A stretch of DNA of 60,368 nucleotides from an uncultured Prevotella sp. (lineage in GTDB: Bacteria > Bacteroidota > Bacteroidia > Bacteroidales > Bacteroidaceae), in assembly GCA_905202125.1 (NCBI GenBank), contig CAJKQX010000005.1, positions 1-60,368 of the forward strand, read 5' to 3'. Under the pieces are notes generated by a model. The model was not told where the DNA came from and searched no databases. It worked only from the letters and a program-made list of their open reading frames with translations. A program made the translations under genes and the position numbers. This document shows positions 1 to 9,848 of this stretch, one piece after another (within the stretch, counting starts at the first letter, position 1; every line of letters begins with the position of its first letter).

Positions 1-162
1 CCTGCTACAAATCCCAACTGACTGCACCTCAGCGAAGTGCTCACTCTTTCTCTTTATATGAACGATGGAAATGCGGACTTTCGTTCAAACTGTATAAAAA
101 TGAAATAAAAATACAGAAATTTCTTATAGATTCCAGTTTTAAACCAAAAAATAGTTAAAAAA
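1..162. other. non-coding left edge
   Basis: No convincing gene, RNA or repeat is visible between the window edge and the first promoter. The stretch becomes AT-rich toward 100-160, as expected upstream of a Bacteroidetes promoter. Confidence 0.5.
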
Positions 163-194
163 GTTGTCCGTGATTCAAAGAATGCTTAATTTTG
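163..194 (+). promoter_or_regulatory. Bacteroidetes-type promoter for the first secreted protein
   Basis: A -33 element GTTG lies at 163-166, then a 20-bp spacer, then a perfect -7 box TAATTTTG at 187-194. Both elements and the spacing match the TTTG-N19/21-TAnnTTTG promoter of Bacteroidetes housekeeping sigma. Transcription should start near 200, downstream of the only canonical start codon of the next gene (TTG at 192). Confidence 0.7.
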
Positions 195-2423
195 CGCAAT
201 TATACATATTTATTAAAATATTCTAATCGTTATTTTATTTTAAAACACTCTACTTTATTCACGTTATCAGTCGGTATTTCCGCTGCATTGTGCAGCCTCC
301 TCACACCGACTGACGTTTCCGCATTCAACATCGAGAAACATATCAAGTGGGGTCGTCACCACACGACGGCCTTTGATACTCCGCGTATGCAACAGATAAA
401 GGCGGCCAACGCCGTATTGGACGGCGCGTCCAAGCGTGTGGGCGGACTGACCCGCTGGAATCCGGCAGCCAAAGCCGATGAAGGTCTGAAGCCCGAATTC
501 GAGTTCAAGGACCTCGACTATTTCGGCGACCTCGACGGTCCCGACGGCAAACTGTGGTACTACACCGCCCATTTCGACTATGAGCGCGTGGAGCACAACA
601 ACGACTGGGCCAGCTACGTGGATTTCATCATGCACGGCTACCAGTTTGACATCTACGACTCGCAGATGAAGCATGTGGGCACGGTGAAGGATGTCGTCAG
701 CTACGGCGAGCACGAGGTGCGTGTGCGTCAGGCCGACCTCGCTCCGGTTGTGACCCGCAAGTTCTTCAACACCGACGACAAATACGAGATCATGGTGGGT
801 CTGGTGGTCAACACCGACTATTACATCAACAACGAGTACACCAAGGTCTACTCCGTGGGCGGAGAGAAAGACGCCAAGGGTAATGACGTCTGCCTCATGA
901 CATACAACGAGCCGGTGGGCGATGTGCTCGACGCCTCGACAGAGGACAAGGAAGAGGTGTACGTGTCGTTCATCAGCGGCGGCACCGACTATGTGTCGAC
1001 AGGCGATGACGATGATATCAACACCAATTACTGGGAGAAATATCTCGGCAACTACACATTGGTGAAGACATACGCTCCGGCCATGGACGCCGCCGGTCCG
1101 CGCCTCATCAACACATATAAGGTGAAACTGGCCCAGCTGCCCGGCGACATGCAGGACGCTCCGATGATAATATCCTACATGCGCGACGGCAAACCCTATT
1201 TCGCCGCACAATACTACGAGCAGCCGTTCTACAACCGCTACGACTCCTACATGGACGACATGAGCCAGCGCGACGGCAACAACCTCGTCATCGACATCTA
1301 CAAGGTGTCGCCGACAGGATTTGAGAAAGTGCAGACCACCAAGCTTGCAGCCGAGCACAACACGGCCAACGAGAAATGCATAGCTTCCTATTACTCCATC
1401 GGCTCGCTTCAATACAAAGGCGACATCATAGAGAACGGCGGTGCGGCGCGCGACTTTATCATCGACCGTCAGGACTACATCAGTTCGTCGGACAGCTACG
1501 TGAGCAATTTCTACCGCTACAACAGCAACGGCGAAAAGACCAACACCATCTTTGAGGGTGCCGACAGCTTCGTGGGCATGAGCAACCTGCCGGGTCAGGA
1601 CCCGCAGATCATGTTCGTGGGCTATGACGCTTATGGTGACTATCAGTTCAACTTCGTCAACATGAAGACCTACGCCACCGACCTGAAGGTGAGCTACCTC
1701 ATGGAAATGGAGGACGGCGACCCCGAGCGTCTCACGGCCAACATGGACCGCGTGGCCGTAGGCGACAGCTACATGTATGCCACTGAGCTGCGCGTGCCGT
1801 CGGTGGACGATAGTGACAACAACCACCTGCGTGTGATGTGGTTTGACAAGAAAGGCAAGTACAACCACATCGACGAGGTGAACATAGGCAAGAACGTGAA
1901 CTACGCCACCGTCTACATGTCGGCGGCCACACTCGATCCCCATTTCTTCAAAGCCGACGACAACCACGAGTACATGATACTCATCAAGCGCGCCATGGCC
2001 GGCGGCGAATCGCAGGAAGAGCTGCTCATCGGCCAGACCATCACGGACGAAACGCCACTGGGCAATGACTTGCTGCTGCTCGGCCCGGACGAAGAGGCCG
2101 GAATGCTCGCCAACATCATGCCTTTCGAGGATTATCTGCTCGTGAGCTACAAGAAGAGCGTGGACAGCCGCGACCTGCTCACGGCCCGCTACTACGCGCT
2201 GCCTCTCGAGACAACAGGCATCAGCGGCATCACAGGCGCTACCGTAGGTGAGGGATTCGTGATAAACGGCAACACCATAGCCGCAGAAGGCGAGATCAGC
2301 ATCTTCAACATGGCAGGCATGCTCGTCGGCAATGGCGCAGGCAGCGTCTCGCTCGATGGTCTCAAGGCCGGTGCCTACATCGTGCGCGCCGGTGGCAAAG
2401 CCGCTAAAATCATTGTACGCTAA
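192..2423 (+). CDS. large secreted protein with T9SS sorting tail, function unknown
   Basis: The 743-codon frame encodes an exported protein. A hydrophobic signal peptide (about LFTLSVGISAALCSLL, residues 23-38) is followed by a long Asp/Tyr-rich beta-type body with no domain I can name. The last ~68 residues (GISGITGATVGEG to IIVR) have the layout of a T9SS C-terminal sorting domain: a two-strand motif, then GAYIVRAGGKAAKIIVR. It probably ends up on the cell surface or outside. The start is uncertain. The TTG at 192 lies inside the -7 promoter box, and the next in-frame ATG is far inside the mature protein. An ATT at 237 directly before the signal peptide (LKHSTLFTL) would fit both the predicted transcript and the protein. 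A hairpin terminator follows the stop. Confidence 0.75.
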   Translation: MRNYTYLLKYSNRYFILKHSTLFTLSVGISAALCSLLTPTDVSAFNIEKHIKWGRHHTTAFDTPRMQQIKAANAVLDGASKRVGGLTRWNPAAKADEGLKPEFEFKDLDYFGDLDGPDGKLWYYTAHFDYERVEHNNDWASYVDFIMHGYQFDIYDSQMKHVGTVKDVVSYGEHEVRVRQADLAPVVTRKFFNTDDKYEIMVGLVVNTDYYINNEYTKVYSVGGEKDAKGNDVCLMTYNEPVGDVLDASTEDKEEVYVSFISGGTDYVSTGDDDDINTNYWEKYLGNYTLVKTYAPAMDAAGPRLINTYKVKLAQLPGDMQDAPMIISYMRDGKPYFAAQYYEQPFYNRYDSYMDDMSQRDGNNLVIDIYKVSPTGFEKVQTTKLAAEHNTANEKCIASYYSIGSLQYKGDIIENGGAARDFIIDRQDYISSSDSYVSNFYRYNSNGEKTNTIFEGADSFVGMSNLPGQDPQIMFVGYDAYGDYQFNFVNMKTYATDLKVSYLMEMEDGDPERLTANMDRVAVGDSYMYATELRVPSVDDSDNNHLRVMWFDKKGKYNHIDEVNIGKNVNYATVYMSAATLDPHFFKADDNHEYMILIKRAMAGGESQEELLIGQTITDETPLGNDLLLLGPDEEAGMLANIMPFEDYLLVSYKKSVDSRDLLTARYYALPLETTGISGITGATVGEGFVINGNTIAAEGEISIFNMAGMLVGNGAGSVSLDGLKAGAYIVRAGGKAAKIIVR

Positions 2424-2428
2424 TCACT

Positions 2429-2495
2429 GTATGCGATGTGTCCTTCATCCGGCACATCGCATACATCCCGATACATCCATCGGATTAGTTTTTTT
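2429..2495 (+). terminator. Rho-independent terminator after the first secreted protein
   Basis: A perfect 12-bp inverted repeat (GTATGCGATGTG at 2429-2440 with its complement at 2453-2464, 12-nt loop) is followed by a smaller hairpin (CCGAT/ATCGG, 2468-2483) and a T-run at 2487-2493. It starts six bases after the stop codon. Confidence 0.75.
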
Positions 2496-2528
2496 ACATT
2501 ATTTATATTATTAATCAACATCAATCAA

Positions 2529-5500
2529 ATGAAAAAGTTTTTACTTGGGTTTTTACCTATGCTGCTTGCCATGCTCGGCGCATTGCCCGCACAGGCATTG
2601 ACATTGCAATGGGACAATCCCGGTGCTATCGTGGTGCAGACCAAAATGAACGACGCATCCACCAATGTCACCATTGATCCCGGCGTTACCCAGATTGAGC
2701 TGCCCGAAGCCAACCAGTACTACATCCGTCCGGCCGAAGGATACAAGCTCGTAACGTGCGAAGCTGTTTCGGGCGGTACCAGCAAGTTCAACATCTCCAA
2801 CTACGGTCAGGGACAGTTCGTGTCCGTAAGCAAATGGTACAACGGCTACACGCTGAAGTTCACAACCGAGAAGATGGTGCCTGCCGGTTCGATAACAGTC
2901 AACGTCATCAATGGCGCCGACAAGATAGCCGGCCAGTTGACAAACAAGACTGCGTCACTGTCGAACAATACTCCCGTTGTATTCAAAGCGGGTGAGCAGA
3001 CCATCGACATCACCAACTATGACAACAACCTGTATATCGGCAAAGCCAACGGTGTGACACTGCAATCCATTTACAGTGTAAAACTGAACAATGAGCCCCA
3101 GACATCATCCAGCGCTTATTATCCTCAATACAACCTTCCGATAAAAGACGGAGACAAGATTGAAATCCAGGTTTACGACCCGGATAACATGCCCGTGGAA
3201 CGCACCGTCACATTCAAATTCAAGAATGACGACGACAAGGCTCTGACCGGTGTTTACAACGTGACGGCCATGGCTTCCAAGTTCTATGACCAGCTTGTGA
3301 AAGACGAATGGACCGAGAAATACGAGAGCAACTCGCGCCTGCGCCTCAACTTCAACGAGGATTATATCTTCAACAGCATCACCGCCAACGGCACTCCTCT
3401 GGAGTTCGCCGAAGACGATGTTAATGTGACACATGTCATCACCGAGGACACCGAGTTCATCATCGACGCCACAAAGCGCACATACGATGAAGTGACCGCC
3501 GACGTCTATGTGACCGACCCTGAGGCCGTATCATTCCTGAATGCTTATGATGGCGAGGCTCTGACTCTGACAGAGGGCACACCTGCGAGCGGTGTCAAAA
3601 TGGGCAAATACGAGGTTCCCGACGGAACAAAACTCTATACCCTGAGCGGCATCGACCCCAAGACCGGCAAGATATTCCTGAACATCAAGGCCGGATACTA
3701 TGTCAAACTGGCGGCTTGCGCCAATCCTGAGGACAAGACCGGCACCGACCCCAATAACATCACATATCTGAACGCATGGGATGCACAGAACGGTCCGTTC
3801 TTCCTCGATATCCGCAAAATAGAGAACACCGCAAAGGCTGTCGTGGCTTTTGACGGCGACCAGGAGATTGCCCGCATACAGGCATACAACACTCAGGGCG
3901 AGACTGTCGCCGTGGAAGGTCTGCCTACAAACATTGCAAAGGGATACACCGAATTCAACTTCGACCCGACTTACTACGACCACTTCGCTGTCCGCAAAGC
4001 CGGCGACACAAACAAAGAGTTGTTCGTCTATCTGGACGGCACAGCCCGTACAGCCGACGATAACGGCGTGTTCCAGGACATCAAGATTAAGGACGGTTCG
4101 GTGCTCAAGGTATTCCTCGCCGCAGCCGCTCCCGAAAACAACCGCGTGAGCTTCACCGTGGCTGAAGGACTGGAAACTACCGTCATGTATGATAAGATCA
4201 AACAGCACACCGACCTGAGCCAGCCTCTGGTATCGCGTGGCGCCACACTCGTGGAAATAACTCCTAAACAGCCCGCTATTGTCAAGGTGGCCGGCAAGGA
4301 AATCACAGCCGACGCAAGCGGTGTCTACTCATTCACCACAGCAAGCCTGTCTACAAAGGTTGAGTTGAGCGCACAGCCCGTGAAACCGCTCGAAATGAAG
4401 AGCGTCAAACCGGCCGAAGACGCCGAGGTGAAGACATTCAGCTCAGCAACCATTTCATTCACCCTGCCCAATGGTGGCGAGAATGGCGTGGACGCTGATG
4501 TTGAGAAAATCAACACCATCAAGCTGACAACACCCGCAAACGAGACAATCGCAGCTACCATGTGCGAGATGGGTGAGCCCGACTTCTACAATGGTGCTCC
4601 GTTCACCATCTCCTTCCCCGAGCAGACAGCCGCAGGCAAATACACCCTGACCATCCCGGCCGGCATATTCCATGAGACCGTGTGGGACGAGACAGCATAC
4701 GAAGGTGAGGGCGGATACGTGGCCAAAGCCGGTGGTTCTGTCAACGATGAGATTGTGGTTCACTTCACAGTCAATCCCGACGCAGCAGGTCCGTTCGACA
4801 AATACGTCACAACACCCAAGAGCGGAAGTTTGGACATGGTGCGCAGAATCAGCACAATCAAGGTGACATTCCCGAATGTCAGCAATATGATGCTGAGCGA
4901 AGAGGCTGAAAATGTTGAGGTGTCAATCAGCAAAGATGCGACAACATATAAAGGTAATGTTTCGCCAGACTGGTCATCATATCCTGCCGTCAATTCCTTC
5001 AACGTGACATTCGTTGACAACGACGACAACGAGGTGGTTATCACGGACCCTGGCCAGTGGATACTGAAAGTAGGTGCCGGCCTGTATAAGGACGCCGACG
5101 GAGAGACATCGGGCGAGATTACAGCCAAATTCAACGTCAACCCCATGGCTCCAATCAGCTGGACTGCCGACCCCGAAAACGGAAGCAAGCAGGACATGCC
5201 TTCTGAGGACTACACGATGATAACCTTCAATCTGGATGCCGCAGCCGTTTCCTATACTGCAAAGGACGAATTGGCAGGTATCCGCGTGAAATACCGTGGC
5301 ACGGAGGTTGACCGTCTGGAAGACATCACCACTGAAGGCGCCAACGGATATATGCTCTACGACAACTACGGCGAGCCGCAGGTTATCTTCGCATTCAACA
5401 AGAGCGTATTCAATGCTCCCGGCGAACTGACCATCGAGTGCGATGAGGGTGCATTCACCGTAGACGATGAGGCAAGTCCGATGATCGATTACAGCGTCAC

Positions 5501-6707
5501 CTTCGGCGACGTCAAGGAGTACACCTATAAGTTCACTCCCGCATCAGGCTCTGAGGTTGAGAGCATCAAGGAGTTCACTCTCGAGTTCCCCGAAGCCACA
5601 ACAGCCAGATTCGACGAGGACAACCAGTACATCATCCTTCGCAGCTTGAACTGGATTTATCCTTCAACACCGACAATAACAGCTGTCGAGGGTGCCGAAC
5701 ATCCTACATTCAAACTCGTGTTCGACCTTATAGGTGAAAGCCTCACTCCCTCTGCCGGTTCATACAGCCTGCGTATCGGCGAAGGCTCGTTCGTGCTCGA
5801 CGACAACCAGTTGTCGCCCGAGATGACCGCTTCATGGACATTGAAACGTACGACCGAGGTAGATCTCACATGGAAGGCAGATCCCGTACAGGACTTCGTG
5901 AACGAGGGTTATGGCGTTTATCCTGCCTTCATATTCAACGAAAACGAGTCTCTCTCAAGAAACAGCGGCTCGGATGCCAAGATTATCGTCAAGTTCAATG
6001 ACACTGAGATTGAATCAGGTAACGGCAGCGAAAGCGAGATGAAATACAACACAAGCATCGAGTATACAATGCCCAACGCCTTTATGTTCAAAATCACCGG
6101 CGGCGCACTGAACAACCCCGAGACCGAAGGCAAACTGACCATCATCATCGAGGAAGGCGCATTGCTCGTATCGGGCGTACCGTGTCCGCGTATGGAGCAC
6201 ACATGGAACGTTGTGAAACAGAAGGAATATGAGGTCATCGTGACTCCGAAGGATAACAGTACCGTCACAGAACTCAAGGACTTCACCATTGAGTTTGTGG
6301 GTGCCAAGACAGCCGAATTCAACTTTGAGACCGGTATCGCAGTGCGCAGCACCGACTACCGTTACACAGGTGTGGTAGACAAAGTGGAATTTGACAACAG
6401 CGGCGAAAACGCCAAAGTGAACATCTCGCTGAAAGAACCGCTGACCAACAACGGCAAATACATGCTGCAGGTTTATCAGTCCACATTCTTCCTCGACGGA
6501 TGCCAGTCATCACCCGAAATCAAGGCTTATTTCACTGTCGACCATACTCTGGGCATCGGCGGCATCACTGCCGACGAGAACGGCAAATACACCGTTGTCA
6601 CACTCTCCGGAGTCGTTGTACTGCGCAATGGCGATGCAGACCAGCTGCACAACCTGCCCGACGGACTCTACATAGTGAACGGCAAGAAAGTGGCTTTGCA
6701 CAAATAA
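2529..6707 (+). CDS. very large secreted multi-domain T9SS client, function unknown
   Basis: This 1392-residue protein starts at the ATG at 2529. That start gives a textbook signal peptide (MKKFLLGFLPMLLAMLGALPAQA), whereas the longer frame from 2436 adds 31 irrelevant residues. The N-terminal ~600 residues are unrecognised beta-rich sequence. The C-terminal half has about six diverged modules of ~110 residues. Their starts read as P..GS.V...FT..F (for example near KFTPASGSEVESIKEF and IVTPKDNSTVTELKDF), which suggests Ig-like or Big-type domains. The protein ends in GIGGITADENGKY...GLYIVNGKKVALHK, a T9SS sorting tail. The modular build suggests an adhesin or surface-displayed structural protein. 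No catalytic motif is visible. Confidence 0.8.
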   Translation: MKKFLLGFLPMLLAMLGALPAQALTLQWDNPGAIVVQTKMNDASTNVTIDPGVTQIELPEANQYYIRPAEGYKLVTCEAVSGGTSKFNISNYGQGQFVSVSKWYNGYTLKFTTEKMVPAGSITVNVINGADKIAGQLTNKTASLSNNTPVVFKAGEQTIDITNYDNNLYIGKANGVTLQSIYSVKLNNEPQTSSSAYYPQYNLPIKDGDKIEIQVYDPDNMPVERTVTFKFKNDDDKALTGVYNVTAMASKFYDQLVKDEWTEKYESNSRLRLNFNEDYIFNSITANGTPLEFAEDDVNVTHVITEDTEFIIDATKRTYDEVTADVYVTDPEAVSFLNAYDGEALTLTEGTPASGVKMGKYEVPDGTKLYTLSGIDPKTGKIFLNIKAGYYVKLAACANPEDKTGTDPNNITYLNAWDAQNGPFFLDIRKIENTAKAVVAFDGDQEIARIQAYNTQGETVAVEGLPTNIAKGYTEFNFDPTYYDHFAVRKAGDTNKELFVYLDGTARTADDNGVFQDIKIKDGSVLKVFLAAAAPENNRVSFTVAEGLETTVMYDKIKQHTDLSQPLVSRGATLVEITPKQPAIVKVAGKEITADASGVYSFTTASLSTKVELSAQPVKPLEMKSVKPAEDAEVKTFSSATISFTLPNGGENGVDADVEKINTIKLTTPANETIAATMCEMGEPDFYNGAPFTISFPEQTAAGKYTLTIPAGIFHETVWDETAYEGEGGYVAKAGGSVNDEIVVHFTVNPDAAGPFDKYVTTPKSGSLDMVRRISTIKVTFPNVSNMMLSEEAENVEVSISKDATTYKGNVSPDWSSYPAVNSFNVTFVDNDDNEVVITDPGQWILKVGAGLYKDADGETSGEITAKFNVNPMAPISWTADPENGSKQDMPSEDYTMITFNLDAAAVSYTAKDELAGIRVKYRGTEVDRLEDITTEGANGYMLYDNYGEPQVIFAFNKSVFNAPGELTIECDEGAFTVDDEASPMIDYSVTFGDVKEYTYKFTPASGSEVESIKEFTLEFPEATTARFDEDNQYIILRSLNWIYPSTPTITAVEGAEHPTFKLVFDLIGESLTPSAGSYSLRIGEGSFVLDDNQLSPEMTASWTLKRTTEVDLTWKADPVQDFVNEGYGVYPAFIFNENESLSRNSGSDAKIIVKFNDTEIESGNGSESEMKYNTSIEYTMPNAFMFKITGGALNNPETEGKLTIIIEEGALLVSGVPCPRMEHTWNVVKQKEYEVIVTPKDNSTVTELKDFTIEFVGAKTAEFNFETGIAVRSTDYRYTGVVDKVEFDNSGENAKVNISLKEPLTNNGKYMLQVYQSTFFLDGCQSSPEIKAYFTVDHTLGIGGITADENGKYTVVTLSGVVVLRNGDADQLHNLPDGLYIVNGKKVALHK

Positions 6708-6773
6708 TCGGATGCGTGTAATCATATTGAACAGATGATTCAAATATTCGCAACAATAATCTGAACTCAAAAG

Positions 6774-6824
6774 AGACTTCCGTCGACTGTCCCAAGCGGA
6801 CAGTCATCGGGAGTCTTTTTTTTC
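6774..6824 (+). terminator. Rho-independent terminator
   Basis: A long stem (AGACTTCC pairing with GGGAGTCT, then inner GACTGTCC/GGACAGTC around the loop CAAGC) is followed by eight T residues at 6816-6823. It sits between the large T9SS client and the C10 protease and separates their transcription. Confidence 0.85.
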
Positions 6825-6848
6825 ATAAAAAACTTTTCTCTAAACAAA

Positions 6849-9386
6849 ATGAAAAAGAATATTATCTTCTCTCTGACACTTGCTCTGCTGTGCCATGTGT
6901 TCGCGGCCCAGGCCAAAGTGGTCACTCCCGACCAGGCGTTGCAGCGTGCCCGCGGCAGCAAGGCGGCAAAAGCGATGTCGATGGGGAAAAACGCTGCGCT
7001 CAGACCGTCGCTCGCCTACACACAGGTGACAGCGAAAGGTGCTCCGGCAGCCTACGTCTTCAACTATGACGGCGGCAAAGGCTACATGATACTTGCCGGC
7101 GACGACGTGGCCACACCTGTGTTGGGATACAACAGCAAGGGCACTCTCGACACCGACGCCATGCCTCCACAACTGAAATGGTGGCTTGAGGAATACGCCC
7201 GCCAGATAGAATACGCGGAGGCCCACGGCGCCACATCCATCACAAGCGACAGCAGACAGGCCTCTGCCGGGACACAGGCCATAGCTCCGCTCATCAAGAC
7301 CCACTGGGACCAGGGCGAGCCTTACAACGGCAAATGCCCGATGCTCAACGCACAGCGTACATACACCGGGTGTGTGGCCACATCGATGGCGCAGGTGATG
7401 TATTATTTCAAATATCCCGCAGTGGGCCAGAACTCCATAAGCTACAACGACGATGAAGGATGCGGCAAGCGCCTTTCGCTCAATTTCGCCACACGCCGCT
7501 TCGACTGGGACAACATGCTCGAGACTTATCGCCCCGGACAATACAACGAGACACAGGCCGAGGCTGTGGCTTCGCTGATGCAGGCCACAGGCTACTCCGT
7601 GAAGATGAGCTATGCCGCCGATGCCTCCGGAGCCCTGGCAATGGACATCAAGCGCGGACTGATACGCTATTTCAACTACGACCCCAACATCGAATACGCC
7701 CTGCGTAGCTATTACAGCACCACGGAGTGGAAACAGAAGATCATCGACAACCTCAAGAACGTGGGTCCTATCCTTTACGGCGGTGCATCGATGCTCGGCG
7801 GCGGCCACTCGTTCATCCTCGACGGATACGACGGCAACGGATATTTCCATTTCAACTGGGGATGGAGCGAGATGAGCGACGGATACTATCTGCTCGAAGC
7901 ACTCAACCCGTCATCGCTCGGCGCGGGCGGCGGCGCGGGCGGCGGCTACAATTTCACGCAGGATGCCCTCTTCGGCGTACAGCCACCCACAGGCAAGCCC
8001 GCCGTGGAACAGCCCATACGGCTGACACAGCACGGCTCGCTTACAGCCACGATGGACGGCAGCAATCTGAAACTGGCTCTCGAGGGCGAATCGCAGTGCA
8101 TGTGGGTGAACTACAACCCCGAAACGATGAGGATAAACATGGGCGCACTCTTCCGCCCGCAGGCTGACCCGACCGGCGAACCTGTGGCAGCCGTGACAAT
8201 CAGCACCAATCCCATCCAGGTGCAGGCAGGCTACGGCGTTCCGCCGGAAATGCTCCAGATGACCATCAAAACAGAAGGCCTCAACCTGGCCGACGGCAAA
8301 TACATCGTGAATATCGCCACACGCGACAACACGGATGACGATGCGCCGTGGGTGGACGTACGCTCCCTCTACGGATCTTCCGCCACAGTAGTGGTGGAGA
8401 AAAAAGGCGACCGGTACACCGTCACGTCCGTTCCGCCTGTCGAAATAAAGATTGCTTCGGCCGATTTCCTCCACAATCTGTATATCGGTTGCAGCAACGA
8501 GGTGAAGGTGGAGATTGTCAACAACTCCGACTACGAGCTCACCCGCGGTCTGGCTCCCATACTGTTCTTCACCAACGGCGAGGTGGCCTTCCTGGGCGAG
8601 AGCGTGATGGTGAACCTCGCACCGGGCGAGCGTATCACCAAGACATGGAGCACAGGCTTCACGGCCATGTCGCAGCAGGCAGCCTATCTGACCTCCGACA
8701 CCGAAGTGGTATTCACCTTCTACGATGAGAGCACGGGCAACATGTACACCAAAGATGTACTGTCACAGGTGACCATGCATGCCAACCCTGGTGCACCGAT
8801 GCTCAAGTTCGACTCCAAACCCTCAATCGAGAACGCGCGCTACGACCTTTCTATGGGCGACAACATGGAGATAAACGAGATGTACTACGTCAACGACTTG
8901 TCCGACCTGCATATCAAGGCCAAATTCACTCTCCAGTCGGGCGTGATACAATATCCCGTGGTGGCTTGTGTCTTATCACAAGAGGGTGAGCAATATGCCA
9001 TCGAGACATACGAAGGATACAATGTGTTCATGTCCGACAAAGGCCAAAAGCATGAGTTCGACACTCACGTGAACTTCTCACAGGGCGAACCCGGCAAGGT
9101 GTATTATTTCACACTGGCCATCGTGGTCAACGGAAACTTGCAGGCCATCACCGACCTGAAGAAATTCACAACCGAGACCACAGGCGTAGACAACGTGACC
9201 TCTGCCGACAAGCAACTGACCTACGACGGACACTCACTGAAGGCCGACGGCCACGCCATCACTGTCTACAACCTGCAAGGCTCAAAGGTGGCCGACGGCC
9301 GTGACAGCATCGACACAGGCGTGTTGGCACCGGGCTTGTACATAGCCCGCGCCGGCAACGAGACGCTGAAATTCACTGTCAAATAA
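6849..9386 (+). CDS. C10-family (streptopain-like) secreted cysteine protease with T9SS tail
   Basis: 845 residues. A signal peptide (1-22) is followed by an inhibitory prodomain typical of C10 proteases (about 23-145). The catalytic domain has the nucleophile Cys175 in YTGCVATSMAQVMYYF and the general base His320 in GGGHSFILDGYDG, followed by the conserved FHFNWGW. These are the hallmarks of the streptopain/SpeB and interpain/periodontain family. After it come about 380 residues of beta-sandwich-like sequence and a sorting tail (ADGHAITVYNLQGSKV...GLYIARAGNETLKFTVK). The product is therefore expected to be an exported zymogen, anchored or released through T9SS, that degrades extracellular proteins. 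Terminators flank it on both sides, so it is probably monocistronic. Confidence 0.92.
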   Translation: MKKNIIFSLTLALLCHVFAAQAKVVTPDQALQRARGSKAAKAMSMGKNAALRPSLAYTQVTAKGAPAAYVFNYDGGKGYMILAGDDVATPVLGYNSKGTLDTDAMPPQLKWWLEEYARQIEYAEAHGATSITSDSRQASAGTQAIAPLIKTHWDQGEPYNGKCPMLNAQRTYTGCVATSMAQVMYYFKYPAVGQNSISYNDDEGCGKRLSLNFATRRFDWDNMLETYRPGQYNETQAEAVASLMQATGYSVKMSYAADASGALAMDIKRGLIRYFNYDPNIEYALRSYYSTTEWKQKIIDNLKNVGPILYGGASMLGGGHSFILDGYDGNGYFHFNWGWSEMSDGYYLLEALNPSSLGAGGGAGGGYNFTQDALFGVQPPTGKPAVEQPIRLTQHGSLTATMDGSNLKLALEGESQCMWVNYNPETMRINMGALFRPQADPTGEPVAAVTISTNPIQVQAGYGVPPEMLQMTIKTEGLNLADGKYIVNIATRDNTDDDAPWVDVRSLYGSSATVVVEKKGDRYTVTSVPPVEIKIASADFLHNLYIGCSNEVKVEIVNNSDYELTRGLAPILFFTNGEVAFLGESVMVNLAPGERITKTWSTGFTAMSQQAAYLTSDTEVVFTFYDESTGNMYTKDVLSQVTMHANPGAPMLKFDSKPSIENARYDLSMGDNMEINEMYYVNDLSDLHIKAKFTLQSGVIQYPVVACVLSQEGEQYAIETYEGYNVFMSDKGQKHEFDTHVNFSQGEPGKVYYFTLAIVVNGNLQAITDLKKFTTETTGVDNVTSADKQLTYDGHSLKADGHAITVYNLQGSKVADGRDSIDTGVLAPGLYIARAGNETLKFTVK

Positions 9387-9454
9387 TACTCCGCACACGT
9401 TTTCACCCGGACAGGACCGTTCCTTCCGTGAGGTGAAAACATCTATAAACAAAG

Positions 9455-9502
9455 CACTGCGGCGCACATCCTCTGACGGATTGCGGCGCAGTGTTTTCTT
9501 TA
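9455..9502 (+). terminator. terminator of the C10 protease gene
   Basis: A 12-bp stem with one mismatch (CACTGCGGCGCA at 9456-9467, TGCGGCGCAGTG at 9483-9494) is followed by TTTTCTTT. A second inverted repeat, GTTTTCACC/GGTGAAAAC, lies just upstream at about 9398-9440. Confidence 0.75.
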
Positions 9503-9588
9503 CGACTTTGTTGACATCACGATAAAAGACATCTTCATTTTCCTTTTTACCATTGTCTGAACTTTAATGCCAAAAATATTGTTATTGT
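9503..9588. other. AT-rich spacer
   Basis: This stretch lies between the protease terminator and the toxin-antitoxin scar. I see no gene, hairpin or promoter in it. Confidence 0.4.
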
Positions 9589-9705
9589 AATACAAATGAC
9601 ACAACACTTGCAGCCATGAAAGAGGCAGAGAGTGGTGCTCTTAGAAATGTTCCGGCTTTGGATTTGTCTTCAATCGAGGCTATGGAGAAATCAATGGGAT
9701 TATGA
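9589..9705 (+). pseudogene. antitoxin gene remnant (C-terminal end)
   Basis: The frame ending at 9705 reads TNDTTLAAMKEAESGALRNV... and ends IEAMEKSMGL. This resembles the tail of a RelB/DinJ-like or similar Bacteroidales antitoxin. No proper N-terminus is present: an in-frame stop lies at 9565-9567, and the only ATG in frame (9616) leaves 29 residues. Its TGA overlaps the next ATG as ATGA, the usual layout of a type II toxin-antitoxin pair. The call is based on resemblance of a short segment, so it is tentative. Confidence 0.45.
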
Positions 9706-9827
9706 AAACACTTAAGCCTACAAGCCAATTTAAAAAACCCTCGCCTGAAATCATTTTCAGCGAACGTATGGTCCTGCCTTTTTTCTGCAAAAATGGAGTC
9801 CTTTTGAGAGAAGAGGACCCACAATGA
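9702..9827 (+). pseudogene. YafQ/RelE-family toxin remnant (N-terminal end only)
   Basis: A 41-codon frame starts MKTLKPTSQFKK, which matches the typical start of YafQ-type mRNA interferases. After residue 12 the sequence departs into an unrelated tail (PSPEIIFSER...) and stops. The ribonuclease core, including the catalytic His residues, is missing, so the toxin is inactive. It overlaps the antitoxin remnant by four bases. The gene probably lost most of its body by deletion. Confidence 0.5.
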
Positions 9828-9848
9828 AAATTATAAGTCTTATAATTC

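Noticed and set aside
267..1967. 566-codon open frame on the minus strand inside the first secreted-protein gene
   Set aside because: It is low in normal protein features (strings of V, H, L and A), lies wholly opposite a well-formed gene with signal peptide and sorting tail, and has no promoter. It is a shadow of GC-rich coding DNA.
9582..9824. 80-codon minus-strand frame over the toxin-antitoxin scar
   Set aside because: It is the reverse of the remnant frames, which read better on the plus strand with the ATGA overlap and the YafQ-like start.
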